Positions 34,207 through 45,618 are shown, counted from the stretch's first letter. The stretch: DNA of 45,822 bases from Clostridia bacterium (GCA_017432405.1 JAFRJF010000105.1:1-45822), one strand, 5' to 3'. Made by a program: numbers and translations. The notes: generated by a model not told the origin, from the letters alone.

Positions 34207-35432
34207 AGAAACTGTTTGCTGTGCTTCTGGCGCTGTCTATGATGGTGACCATGCTTTCCGTGGCCTGCGCCGAGGAAACCACCATCAAGTTCTGGTTCTG
34301 GGCGGACAACGACGACTATGCCGCCACCATGCAGGAAATGATCGCTGACTTCAACGCCACCAACGGCAAGGGCATCACCGTCGTGGGCGAGCAGTATCCC
34401 TGGGACGGCGGCGGATACAGCCAGAACCTGCTGACCGCGGCCATCGGCGGCGGCGGCCCCGACGTGGCCACCTTCAAGCTGACCGCGACCCCCTCTTTCG
34501 TGGGCAACGACCTGCTGGCGCCCCTGGACAGCTTCATCGACGCCTGGGAGGACAAGGACCAGATCAACGAGAGCCTGTACAACACCATGCGCTCCGCGGG
34601 CGGCGAGGACGCCATTTACGTGATGCCCTGGAACACCCAGGTTCTGTATGTGTACTATCGTCCCTCCATGTTCGAGGCGGCGGGCGTCACCGTGCCCACC
34701 ACCTATGAGGAGTTCCTCGATGCCTGCGCCAAGCTGACCCGCGACACCGACGGCGACGGCAAGACCGACGTCTACGGCTTCGGCATGCGCGGCTCCAACG
34801 GCGGCCAGGAGCCCTGGGGCTGCTTCATCTACGCCGGCGGCGGCGACTGGGAGCATCTGGATTCCGAGGGCGCCATCAAGGGCATGCAGGACTACATCGA
34901 CCTGTACACCAACGGCTATGCCCCCGAGACCGCGCCCAACGACGGCTTCGCCGAGGTCATCGACAACTTCAAGTCCGGCCTGACCGCCATGACCATCCAT
35001 CACATCGGCTCCTCCGCCCAGATGATGGAGCTGTTCGGCGACGACGTGGCCGCGTTCGTGTTCCCCAAGGGCGTGGGTCAGTGGACCTCCATGGGCGACA
35101 CCGAGACCGTCATGTTCGAGTCCTGCCAGAACAAGGAAGCCGCCTTTGAGTGGATGGCCTACCTGGCCACCGGCAAGGGCCAGGAGACCTGGTGCACCGT
35201 GACCGGCAACGTGCCCGTGGCTGCCCGCGTGCAGGCCCTGGACCAGTTCCAGAGCAACCCCTTCATGAAGGTTTCCATCGAGGGCTCTCCCGTGGCCGGC
35301 ATCCTGCCCGTGCGCGACACCACCACCGAGTGGATCGGCAACTGGCCGTCCATGATCCAGCAGGCGCTGCTGGGCCAGATCTCCGCCGAGGACTGCATGA
35401 AGACCCTCCAGGAGACCCTGTGGGCCGAATAA
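34203..35432 (+). CDS. sugar ABC transporter, binding protein 2
   Basis: 409 residues. Signal peptide to ACA (21-23), most likely cut by signal peptidase I before EE; Cys 22 could be a weak lipobox, but Ser at the -3 position argues against it. Family 1 solute-binding protein (IKFWFWADNDDYAATMQEMIADF near the start). A DTDGDGKTD segment around residue 180 resembles a calcium-binding loop. It would pass its sugar to the two permeases downstream. The two hairpins behind the gene probably raise its transcript over that of the permeases. Confidence 0.9.
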   Translation: MKKLFAVLLALSMMVTMLSVACAEETTIKFWFWADNDDYAATMQEMIADFNATNGKGITVVGEQYPWDGGGYSQNLLTAAIGGGGPDVATFKLTATPSFVGNDLLAPLDSFIDAWEDKDQINESLYNTMRSAGGEDAIYVMPWNTQVLYVYYRPSMFEAAGVTVPTTYEEFLDACAKLTRDTDGDGKTDVYGFGMRGSNGGQEPWGCFIYAGGGDWEHLDSEGAIKGMQDYIDLYTNGYAPETAPNDGFAEVIDNFKSGLTAMTIHHIGSSAQMMELFGDDVAAFVFPKGVGQWTSMGDTETVMFESCQNKEAAFEWMAYLATGKGQETWCTVTGNVPVAARVQALDQFQSNPFMKVSIEGSPVAGILPVRDTTTEWIGNWPSMIQQALLGQISAEDCMKTLQETLWAE

Positions 35433-35469
35433 TAATTTGAATCAGGGCTTATAACGGATGGCGTGGCAT

Positions 35470-35549
35470 TGTTCCACGGGCTTTATTGGCCCGTGGAACA
35501 GCAATGATGAATGATAACGATCACGCCGGAGGGCTTTCCTTCCGGCGTG
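35470..35549 (+). promoter_or_regulatory. two hairpins between binding protein and permease genes
   Basis: Stem 1: TGTTCCACGGGC (35470-35481) with GCCCGTGGAACA (35489-35500). Stem 2: CACGCCGGA (35522-35530) with TCCGGCGTG (35541-35549). Neither has a T-run, so processing or partial attenuation is likely. Confidence 0.6.
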
Positions 35550-35620
35550 TCCCATGAGAGCGGACGCACCGGCCCCGCCGCGTGTGTCCGAACCGCAACG
35601 ACAAACGCTGGAGGTTGCCT

Positions 35621-36514
35621 ATGGATATTCGCCGAAGGCCAAGGGATAAAAGCACCATCTGGCCCTATCTGTTGCTGCTGCCGGCCCTGATCGTCATGCT
35701 GTCCGTGGTGATCGTGCCGATCATCAACGCCGTCAGCATGAGCTTCCAGAGCTACAACCTGACCAAGCCCAAGAAGATCGGCTTCATCGGGCTGCAGAAC
35801 TACGCGACCCTGCTGCATGATCCCCTGTTCTGGAGCTCCCTGCTCAGGACGGCGATCTGGGTGGTGTTCGGCGTGGGCTGCCAGTTCCTGCTCGGCTTCC
35901 TGCTGGCCCTGGTCCTGAACAAGCAATTCAAGGGCAGGGGCGTTGTCCGCGCCGTCAGCCTGATTCCCTGGGTCACCCCTGGCGTGCTGATCGCGCTGAT
36001 GTGGCGGTGGATGTACGACGGCAACTACGGCGTCATCAACGACCTGTTGATGCGCCTGGGCTTGATCAAGGAGAATATCGCCTTCCTGTCCAAGCCGGGC
36101 ACCGCCATGCCCTCGGTGATCGTGACCATCGTCTGGCAGGGCATCCCCTTCTTCGCGCTGATGCTGCTGGCGGGCCTGCAGGGCATCTCCTACGACCTGT
36201 ACGAAGCGGCGTCCATCGACGGCGCCACCGGTTGGCAGAAGCTGATCTACGTCACCATCCCCAGCCTGCGCAACACCATCTTCGTCACCACGATGCTGCG
36301 CATCATCTGGGTCGCCAACTCCGTGGACGTCATATTCAACATGACCGAGGGCGGCCCGGCCTACGCCACCCAGACGCTCAGCGTCTACATCTACAAGAAG
36401 GCCAGCGCCCTGGACATGGGCTATGCCAGCGCCATGGCCATCATGCTGATGCTGGTGCTGCTGCTGGCGGCGATTCCCTACCTGCGCAATACATTCCGGG
36501 ATCAGGAGGGCTGA
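35621..36514 (+). CDS. sugar ABC transporter permease 2a (MalF type)
   Basis: 297 residues from ATG 35621 (GGAGG 35610-35614). Six helices, the first in WPYLLLLPALIVMLSVVIVP; EAA loop EAASIDGATGWQKLIYVT. Pairs with the next gene, 4 nt downstream. No ATPase gene is close, so a shared ATPase must energise it. Confidence 0.92.
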   Translation: MDIRRRPRDKSTIWPYLLLLPALIVMLSVVIVPIINAVSMSFQSYNLTKPKKIGFIGLQNYATLLHDPLFWSSLLRTAIWVVFGVGCQFLLGFLLALVLNKQFKGRGVVRAVSLIPWVTPGVLIALMWRWMYDGNYGVINDLLMRLGLIKENIAFLSKPGTAMPSVIVTIVWQGIPFFALMLLAGLQGISYDLYEAASIDGATGWQKLIYVTIPSLRNTIFVTTMLRIIWVANSVDVIFNMTEGGPAYATQTLSVYIYKKASALDMGYASAMAIMLMLVLLLAAIPYLRNTFRDQEG

Positions 36515-36518
36515 GCGT

Positions 36519-37379
36519 ATGAATGGCGAAAAGTTTGAAAAGAAGAGCCTGCTGAAGCAGAAGCTCGGCCGCATCTTCCTGCTGTGGGTGCCGCTGGTGA
36601 TTTTCCTGCTGTTTTTGCTGTTCCCGTTTTACTGGACCTTCGTGACCAGCCTGAAGCTCCCGGAGGAGCTGCACAGCCTGAAGGTCATTTACTGGCCCCA
36701 GAACCCCAGCTTCCAGGCCTACAGCCACCTGTTCGGCCAGTACAACTTCCTGCACCCGATGAAGAACAGCCTGGTCGTGGCGGTCATCACCACGCTGATT
36801 TCGTTGTCGGTCTCCACGCTGGCGGCCTACGCCTTCTCGCGCTTCCGCTTCGTGGGCCGTAAGCCGCTGATGGTGCTGTTCCTGACGAACAACATGTTCC
36901 CGACGGTGCTGCTGCTGATCCCGCTGTTCACCATCATGCGCAAGATGGGGCTGCTTTACAACCCCGCCTCGCTGGTGCTCAGCTACACCACCTTCACCAT
37001 ACCCTTCTCGGTATGGCTGCTCACCGGATATCTGAACGATCTGCCCATCGCCCTGGAGGAGGCGGCGATGATCGACGGCGCGAACCGGGCCCAGGGCTTC
37101 CTGCGCATCGTGCTGCCGCTGCTGCTGCCCTGCATGCTGGCGACCGGCGTTTACATCTTTATGCAGAGCTGGAATGAATACACCTTCGCCGTGCTGTTCA
37201 CCAACGAGACCAGCCGCACGATCCCCGTGTCCCTGAAGATGCTGGTGGGACAGCTGGGCGTGCAGTGGGATCTGATCACGGCGGGCGGCATCATCACCGT
37301 CATCCCGGTCTGCATCATGTTCTTCTTTGCTCAGAAGCGGCTGGTGGCCGGTCTGACCGCGGGCGCCGTCAAGGGCTGA
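36519..37379 (+). CDS. sugar ABC transporter permease 2b (MalG type)
   Basis: 286 residues. Six helices with the first in LWVPLVIFLLFLLFPFYW, a periplasmic loop with YWPQNPSFQAYSHLF, and EAA loop EAAMIDGANRAQGFLRIV. It forms the second half of the importer channel with the upstream permease. The transketolase genes begin about 65 nt later on the same strand. Confidence 0.92.
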   Translation: MNGEKFEKKSLLKQKLGRIFLLWVPLVIFLLFLLFPFYWTFVTSLKLPEELHSLKVIYWPQNPSFQAYSHLFGQYNFLHPMKNSLVVAVITTLISLSVSTLAAYAFSRFRFVGRKPLMVLFLTNNMFPTVLLLIPLFTIMRKMGLLYNPASLVLSYTTFTIPFSVWLLTGYLNDLPIALEEAAMIDGANRAQGFLRIVLPLLLPCMLATGVYIFMQSWNEYTFAVLFTNETSRTIPVSLKMLVGQLGVQWDLITAGGIITVIPVCIMFFFAQKRLVAGLTAGAVKG

Positions 37380-37443
37380 TCGCGGTACCGTACACAAACT
37401 GTTTTTGATATCATTCGATCTTTACAGAGAAAGAGGCGTCATC

Positions 37444-38247
37444 ATGGATCAAAAGTTACAACTGAAGGCGCGGCAGTACCGGCGCGACGTGCTGGACATG
37501 CTGTACGCTTGTCAATCGGGCCATCCGGGCGGATCCCTGTCCTGCATCGAGATCCTGCAGGCACTGTATGAGAACGTGCTGCGCTACGATCCCAAGAACC
37601 CCAAGTGGCCGGAGCGCGACCGCCTGGTGCTGAGCAAGGGCCATGCCTGCCCCACACTGTACGCCATCCTGGCGGACAAGGGCTTCTTCCCCAAGGAGGA
37701 GCTGAAGAACCTGCGCCAGTACGGCAGCATGCTCCAGGGCCATCCCGATATGAACAAGTGCCCCGGCGTCGACGCCAGCACCGGCTCCCTGGGACAGGGC
37801 ACCAGCTGGGCGCTGGGCTACGCCCTGATCGGCAAGCGCCCGGGCCATCAGTTTAATGTCTACTGCGTCACCGGCGACGGCGAGAGCCAGGAGGGCATGG
37901 TCTGGGAGAGCGCCATGGCGGCGGCCCACTACCACCTGGACAACCTGACCGTGCTGCTGGATTGCAACGGACTGCAGATCGACGGCACCAACGACCAGGT
38001 CATGGGCCTGGGCGACATCTGCGCGAAGTACGCCGCCTTTGGCTGGGAGACCATCACCGTGGACGGCCATGACGTGGACGCGATCACCGAGGCGCTCAAG
38101 CGGCCTAGCGCGGGCAAGCCCCGCTTCATCTGCTGCAAAACCGTCAAGGGCAAGGGCGTTTCCTTTATGGAAAACCAGGTCGGCTGGCACGGCAAGCCCA
38201 TGAACCAGGAGCAGTACGAAGCGGCTATCCGCGAGTTGGAGGTGTAA
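37444..38247 (+). CDS. transketolase, N-terminal subunit
   Basis: 267 residues from ATG 37444 (AAAGAGGCG upstream). The thiamine diphosphate-binding half of a split transketolase: SGHPGGSLS near residues 24-32, RLVLSKGHACPTLYA, and the metal/ThDP loop GDGESQEGMVWE. The pyrimidine-binding half is the next gene, 2 nt downstream. Split transketolases in sugar uptake operons often act on unusual sugars (for example apulose-4-phosphate in apiose use) rather than in the central pentose phosphate pathway. The substrate here is unknown. Confidence 0.9.
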   Translation: MDQKLQLKARQYRRDVLDMLYACQSGHPGGSLSCIEILQALYENVLRYDPKNPKWPERDRLVLSKGHACPTLYAILADKGFFPKEELKNLRQYGSMLQGHPDMNKCPGVDASTGSLGQGTSWALGYALIGKRPGHQFNVYCVTGDGESQEGMVWESAMAAAHYHLDNLTVLLDCNGLQIDGTNDQVMGLGDICAKYAAFGWETITVDGHDVDAITEALKRPSAGKPRFICCKTVKGKGVSFMENQVGWHGKPMNQEQYEAAIRELEV

Positions 38248-38249
38248 CC

Positions 38250-39191
38250 ATGGCTGAGAAGAAATCCACCCGTATCGCCTACGGCGAGGCGCTGGCGAAG
38301 CTGGGCGCCGTGGACCAGAACGTGCTGGTCTGTGACGCGGACCTGGCCCATGCCACGATGACGGCAAGCTTTGCCGACAAGTATCCCGATCGCTTCTACA
38401 ACTTCGGCATCGCCGAGAGCAACATGATGACCGCCTCCGCCGCCATGGCCCAGTGCGGCTATACCGTGTTCTGCAGCACCTTCGCGGTGTTCGGCGCGGG
38501 CCGCGCCTTCGAGCAGGTCCGCAACGCGATTTGCTATTCCAAGGCCAACGTGAAGCTGGGCTGCAGCCATGCCGGCCCCAGCTGCGGCGAGGACGGCGGC
38601 AGCCACCAGGCCGTCGAGGACATCAGCCTGATGCGCACCCTGCCCAACATGACGGTGCTGGTTCCCGCCGACGCCGTGGAGATGGAGAAGGCCGTGTTTG
38701 CCGCGGCGAAGTTCCAGGGCCCGGTCTACATCCGCACCGGCCGCCTGCCCACCGACATCTGCACCGCCGAGGACACCCCCTTTGAGATCGGCAAGGCCAA
38801 CGTGCTGCGGGACGGCAAGGACGTCGCCATCATCGCCTGCGGCATCATGGTGCCCCAGGCCCTGCTGGCCGCCGAGGCCCTGGCCGAGAAGGGTGTCAGC
38901 GCCCGGGTGATCGACATGCACACCATCAAGCCCCTGGACGAGGCCGCCGTGCTGGCCGCCGCGAAGGACTGTGGCGCCATCGTGACCGCCGAGGAGCACA
39001 CCATCATCGGTGGCCTGGGCTCCGCCGTGGCCGAGGTGCTGGCCGAGAAGCAGCAGTGCGTGCCCTTTGAGCGCGTGGGCATCATGGATAAGTTCGGTCA
39101 GAGCGGCAAGCCCCCGGTGCTGTTTGAGGCCTACGGCCTGACCGACAAGTTTGTGCTGGCGGCCTGCGAGCGGGTCCTGGCGCGCAAGTAA
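38250..39191 (+). CDS. transketolase, C-terminal subunit
   Basis: 313 residues. The pyrimidine-binding and C-terminal domains of the split enzyme: LVCDADLAHATM, FYNFGIAESNMMTASA (with the ThDP-activating Glu), SHAGPSCGEDGGSHQAVED and VLVPADAVEME. Together with the upstream subunit it should transfer a two-carbon ketol group between sugar phosphates. The gene ends 23 nt before a cupin gene that completes the operon. Confidence 0.9.
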   Translation: MAEKKSTRIAYGEALAKLGAVDQNVLVCDADLAHATMTASFADKYPDRFYNFGIAESNMMTASAAMAQCGYTVFCSTFAVFGAGRAFEQVRNAICYSKANVKLGCSHAGPSCGEDGGSHQAVEDISLMRTLPNMTVLVPADAVEMEKAVFAAAKFQGPVYIRTGRLPTDICTAEDTPFEIGKANVLRDGKDVAIIACGIMVPQALLAAEALAEKGVSARVIDMHTIKPLDEAAVLAAAKDCGAIVTAEEHTIIGGLGSAVAEVLAEKQQCVPFERVGIMDKFGQSGKPPVLFEAYGLTDKFVLAACERVLARK

Positions 39192-39214
39192 TGGATTGAA
39201 GGAGCGTAATCGAC

Positions 39215-39616
39215 ATGGAAATTTTGAAGTACGCCTTTGAGGGCGAGGGCCTGACCCGGGTGTTTGAGAACGAAAAGTGGATGGTGGGCATCAAGAACTG
39301 GAAGCCCATGAACGACATCGCCAACATCAACAACCTGGAGCGCCACAACGAGACGGACGAGTTGTTTATCCTTCTGAACGGCCAGTGCACCCTGCTGTTT
39401 GCCAACGAGACGGCGGACGGGCTGGACATCCAGGCTGTGGAGATGGAGCCGATGAAGGTCTACAACATTCCCCGCACCCTGTGGCACAACACGGTGACCC
39501 GCAAGGACACCAAGCTGGCCCTGATCGAGGACAGCAGCACCGGCAGCGCCAACAGCGACAACCTGGACCTGACCGAGGCCCAGATCGCGCGGGTGCACGA
39601 GCTGGTGAAGTGGTAA
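39215..39616 (+). CDS. cupin-like protein
   Basis: 133 residues, GGAGCG upstream. A single small beta-barrel with cupin features: LERHNETDELFILLNGQCTL (His and Glu as possible metal ligands) and later MKVYNIPRTLWHNTV (second His). It could be a sugar isomerase or epimerase-like enzyme for the same pathway, or a binding protein. The last gene of the GntR-importer-transketolase operon. Function is not recognised beyond the fold. Confidence 0.7.
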   Translation: MEILKYAFEGEGLTRVFENEKWMVGIKNWKPMNDIANINNLERHNETDELFILLNGQCTLLFANETADGLDIQAVEMEPMKVYNIPRTLWHNTVTRKDTKLALIEDSSTGSANSDNLDLTEAQIARVHELVKW

Positions 39617-39624
39617 AAACATCG

Positions 39625-39674
39625 ATATACAACGGCTGCCGCAGCAATGCATTGCTGCGGCAGCCGTTGTATAT
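39625..39674. terminator. 50-bp perfect palindrome, shared terminator
   Basis: Bases 39625-39649 are the exact inverted complement of 39650-39674, with no spacer. The centre is CAATGCATTG. It lies between convergent genes. On the minus strand a T-rich tail (ATGTTTTTACC) follows, so it can end the 39700 gene; on the plus strand it could still stop or protect the sugar operon message. Confidence 0.8.
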
Positions 39675-39699
39675 TCGGGTATGTGGCGGCGCACGTTGG

Positions 39700-39978
39700 T
39701 CATTCCTCGATCAGGCAAACGTTGGTGTAGTGGGTCAGGTAGGTCTTGCCGTTGATGGTGACCTGGACCGCGTCGGAATCGTCGAAATCCAGCCACGACG
39801 AGACCTTCCCGTCGACGACCTCCCCATTGGGCAACTGTATGATCGCCCGGTCGAAGCGGTACTTCGTGTCGATCAGCCGGCGGTTGCCGTGGGTGGACTC
39901 CCAGTAGATGATCAGCGCCGCCACCAGCAAGGCGACGATGACGGCGACGATGATGATGACTTTGGTCTTGGGCTTCAT
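39700..39978 (-). CDS. small membrane-anchored protein, unknown
   Basis: 92 residues, AAAGGAGG before the ATG. One N-terminal transmembrane helix (about 7-25, VIIIVAVIVALLVAALIIYW) after a basic start, then a folded part rich in beta strands: RFDRAIIQLPNGEVVDGKVSSW, DSDAVQVTINGKTYLTHYTNV. Similar small proteins are known to me from gut Firmicutes without an assigned role. It would sit on the outer face of the membrane. Own promoter upstream; convergent to the sugar operon. Confidence 0.7.
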   Translation of the reverse strand: MKPKTKVIIIVAVIVALLVAALIIYWESTHGNRRLIDTKYRFDRAIIQLPNGEVVDGKVSSWLDFDDSDAVQVTINGKTYLTHYTNVCLIEE

Positions 39979-40021
39979 GGTGCTGTGCCTCCTTTGGCAT
40001 GTTGATTGTATGAATGGTTAC

Positions 40022-40050
40022 AGTATAGCACGTTTTGAGGGAAATGCCAA
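40022..40050 (-). promoter_or_regulatory. promoter of the small membrane protein gene
   Basis: On the minus strand: TTGGCA (40045-40050), 17-nt spacer, TATACT (40022-40027). Confidence 0.7.
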
Positions 40051-40097
40051 TGGAATTCGTGAGGGAGATGGGTTGGAGATGGGTTGGGTGAAGAGGT

Positions 40098-40134
40098 AAA
40101 TACTGATTTGTCGCGCAGCGACAAATCAGTATTT
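40098..40134. repeat. solo hairpin of the AAATACTGATT family
   Basis: AAATACTGATTTGTCGC (40098-40114) pairs perfectly with 40118-40134 around a 3-nt loop. It lies in the 316-nt gap before the second sigma factor gene; that gap otherwise holds the two promoters listed and a CCCGCGA/TCGCGGG stem at 40238-40258. Confidence 0.8.
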
Positions 40135-40189
40135 GACAATCTTCCATAAATCTACGTATGTAAAATAAATATTAAACATCTGAATAATA

Positions 40190-40215
40190 CCAACCACCCC
40201 TCTCCCAAAACCGTC
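40190..40215 (+). promoter_or_regulatory. candidate ECF promoter for second sigma operon
   Basis: CCAACC (40190-40195), 16 nt, CGTC (40212-40215). It resembles the layout before the other ECF operon in this window. It lies 80 nt from the start codon. Confidence 0.35.
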
Positions 40216-40294
40216 CTCTATGTGTTATAACAAAACACCCGCGAACGCAACTCGCGGGCAGAATGGCGTCATTCGCTTATTGGAGTGTGTTTTT

Positions 40295-40768
40295 GTGAAC
40301 GACCGTGAGTACATGGCGCGGGTGCGCGCGATGGAGGGCAGGCTGTACCGGGTGGCCCAGGCCATACTCTGGCGGGAGGCCGATAGCCTGGACGCGGTGC
40401 AGGAGGCGGTGCTTCGGGGGTGGATGAAGAAAGCCTCCCTGAAGGACCCGGAGCGCTTCGAGGCTTGGCTGACGCGGATACTGGTCAACCAGTGCCGGGA
40501 TATGCTCAGGCGCAGGAAGCGGGAGGATGTGACGGAGCTTGACGACATCCCGGCAGAGGACCGGCTGTGTGAGGATCTACAGCTGCGCCTGGCCCTGAAG
40601 CACCTGCCGGAGAAGTACCGCCTGCCGCTGCTGCTGCACCACATGGAGGGCTGGCCCGTGCAGGATGTGGCGCGGATGCTGAACATCCCCGTTGGGCTTG
40701 CGAAATCCCGGCTGTACCAGGCCAGAAAAGCCCTGCGCGCGCTGCTGGACGGAGGCGACGGAGAATGA
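40295..40768 (+). CDS. ECF-type sigma factor 2
   Basis: 157 residues from GTG 40295 (GGAG 9 nt upstream); a later ATG would cut region 2. Region 2: LYRVAQAILWREADSLDAVQEAVLRGW and FEAWLTRILVNQCRDMLRRRK. Region 4: LPEKYRLPLLLHHMEGWPVQDVARMLNIP followed by GLAKSRLYQARKALR. Its stop overlaps the start of the membrane partner (ATGA), so the two are translationally coupled. It should control a small regulon in response to the signal sensed by the downstream protein. Confidence 0.9.
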   Translation: MNDREYMARVRAMEGRLYRVAQAILWREADSLDAVQEAVLRGWMKKASLKDPERFEAWLTRILVNQCRDMLRRRKREDVTELDDIPAEDRLCEDLQLRLALKHLPEKYRLPLLLHHMEGWPVQDVARMLNIPVGLAKSRLYQARKALRALLDGGDGE

Positions 40769-42729
40769 AGCGAGACGATTATTTGAAGCACCTCGACCGG
40801 GCGTTCACAAAGACGCCTCCCGAACTGACGGCCTCCGTGGAGGAGGCATTTCAGAAGGGGGAAGAAGCCATGAAGCAGAGACACAAGATCATGACGGCCC
40901 TGTCCGTCGCGGCGGCGGTCGCCGTGCTGTGCGCCGCGCTGGCCCTGGCGGCGGGGACGATGCTGAAGCCCAGGCGTGACAGCGTGGTGGCCGCGCGGGG
41001 AAAGTGGGAGCGCCCAAGCGTGTATACCCCTGTCCCGGAGACGACGCCCCAGCCGGAGCAAGCGCTGTATTACGCGACCAAAGGCGGCGTGTATTACCAC
41101 ACCGATGTCCATTGCATGGGTATGATGAACGCCGTGCCGATCACGGAAGCCGATGCCCTGGCCGCCGGCAAGCAGCCCTGTCCGGTGTGCGTGACCGGAG
41201 AAGCGGCGTCCGAGGAAAGCGCTGCAGAGGAAGCACAACAAACCCTGAACGCGGAGATCGCCGTAGACAGGGTGAAGCATCTGGATGAGAAATCCACGAA
41301 CGCCCAGGGTTTCTGGGTGTACCTGTCCTCCGAGCCAAACAGGGCATGGGTGTTCTACGCCACCGACTTTGACGACCGGGAGGCCTCATTTGAGGGCGGG
41401 GCCTGGTTCCTCGGGGAACAGGCAGTGTCCCTGGGTTATTCCCGCGACGTGAGCGACTGGTTGTTCTGCACGCCCAAGGATACGAAAGGTTCAATGTTCT
41501 ACGGGGATAAGGAGAGTTATGCCTTAGACGGTGAGCCTGTCGCCTATGGTTCGGAGCTGTTCGCCAGCGTCACACGAACAACCGACGGCGTCAATCGGGT
41601 TCACGTCTGGAAGGTTGGGGAAGATGGAAAGGTCATCGAGGTGGACACCGGGGACAGGCTGTGTGGCATCGGCGCGTCCGGCGGAGCGCTGTTTGGCCTG
41701 ACGGAAAAGGAATCCGGGGACCGGTGCTTCCTGCGGGAGTACGACGGGCAGCTCTACCAGGTCTGCGGCCAGCCCGAGGAAATATCGGCGGTGGAGCGAC
41801 TGTCCGGCGGCGCGGCGCTGCTGGACGAGCTGCATGAGAATGGATTTACCGTCACGGATTGCCTGTACCGAAGCATGGGGGCGGATACCGAGGCGGAGGT
41901 CGTCACCGTCAACCTGGAGCAGGACGGCAAGCCTTATCACGTCTATCTGTTTCGGGAAACCGTGTCGGAGGAGCTGGATTGTGAACGCGGCTGGGACGAC
42001 GACATAGACGTTTTAACGGGCGTGGGTTCGATCGTGGTGGACGCGGGCCTGCCGACGGTGACCAGCGGGGGGATTGAAGCCACGCGGAAGGGCCGCGTTC
42101 GGGATGCGCGGATGAGACTGATAAATACGCCGACACCCGGGCCGCAGAGCGAGGAATGGACGGAAACGATGAGTCGGACTACGCCGGAACCTACGCCGGA
42201 ACCGGAGGAGTACGGCATTGAGGGAAATGAAGTCTACAATGACAGCCGCGCAGACGTATACTATGCGACCATGAAGGGCGCGTACTACCACGAGGACCCG
42301 CATTGCAGCGGCATGAAGGGGGCGCTGCCATGGACCTTTGAGGCCCTGTGGAATAAAAATGAACAGGTCCTTCGGACGGGAGATGATGGGTATGCAGTCA
42401 AGCAGCCCTGCCCGGTGTGCGCGGATGGCTGGAATCCACCGGTGGTGAATGTCTACGCAACGCCGAATGGAAGATACTATCACATCATCCGGGATTGCTC
42501 CGGCATGAAAAACGCCACGGCCTGGTATTCGGCTGAGGCGGCGGAGAAAGCGGGCAAGACCCGCTGCCCGGTGTGCCTGCCATGCAAAGACAACCTCTGC
42601 TGGGCCACGCCAGCCGGACAGTATTACCACATGGAAAGGGAGTGCAAGGGCATGAAGACTGCCAGGATCTGCATGGAAACGTCGGCGCGGAGACAGGGAA
42701 AGACGCCTTGCCCGGTTTGCTGGAAATAG
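40765..42729 (+). CDS. membrane anti-sigma-like protein with four His/Cys knuckles
   Basis: 654 residues. The cytoplasmic N-terminus (1-40) is charged and probably holds the sigma factor. One transmembrane helix follows at about 42-64. The outside part has four repeats of YYH-x4-C-x-GM, about 20-35 residues, then CPVC: H112/C117/C139/C142, H509/C514/C549/C552, H573/C578/C601/C604 and H622/C627/C649/C652. This resembles Ada-like zinc-binding repeats. Between repeats 1 and 2 lies a large domain (about 170-450) and a Pro/Thr linker (about 454-480). No HxxxCxxC anti-sigma zinc motif is seen in the N-terminus. A metal- or thiol-sensing anti-sigma factor is the best inference. Confidence 0.75.
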   Translation: MKRDDYLKHLDRAFTKTPPELTASVEEAFQKGEEAMKQRHKIMTALSVAAAVAVLCAALALAAGTMLKPRRDSVVAARGKWERPSVYTPVPETTPQPEQALYYATKGGVYYHTDVHCMGMMNAVPITEADALAAGKQPCPVCVTGEAASEESAAEEAQQTLNAEIAVDRVKHLDEKSTNAQGFWVYLSSEPNRAWVFYATDFDDREASFEGGAWFLGEQAVSLGYSRDVSDWLFCTPKDTKGSMFYGDKESYALDGEPVAYGSELFASVTRTTDGVNRVHVWKVGEDGKVIEVDTGDRLCGIGASGGALFGLTEKESGDRCFLREYDGQLYQVCGQPEEISAVERLSGGAALLDELHENGFTVTDCLYRSMGADTEAEVVTVNLEQDGKPYHVYLFRETVSEELDCERGWDDDIDVLTGVGSIVVDAGLPTVTSGGIEATRKGRVRDARMRLINTPTPGPQSEEWTETMSRTTPEPTPEPEEYGIEGNEVYNDSRADVYYATMKGAYYHEDPHCSGMKGALPWTFEALWNKNEQVLRTGDDGYAVKQPCPVCADGWNPPVVNVYATPNGRYYHIIRDCSGMKNATAWYSAEAAEKAGKTRCPVCLPCKDNLCWATPAGQYYHMERECKGMKTARICMETSARRQGKTPCPVCWK

Positions 42730-42743
42730 GGGAGGAATAATAC

Positions 42744-42783
42744 AAATACTGATTTATCGAGCTAATGCTCGATAAATCAGTAT

Positions 42784-42785
<2 letters not shown>
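42744..42785. repeat. solo hairpin of the AAATACTGATT family
   Basis: A perfect 19-bp stem (42744-42762 with 42767-42785), loop TAAT. It lies between convergent genes, and its right edge meets the uvrA stop codon, so it may serve as terminator for both. Confidence 0.8.
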
Positions 42786-45618
<2,833 letters not shown>

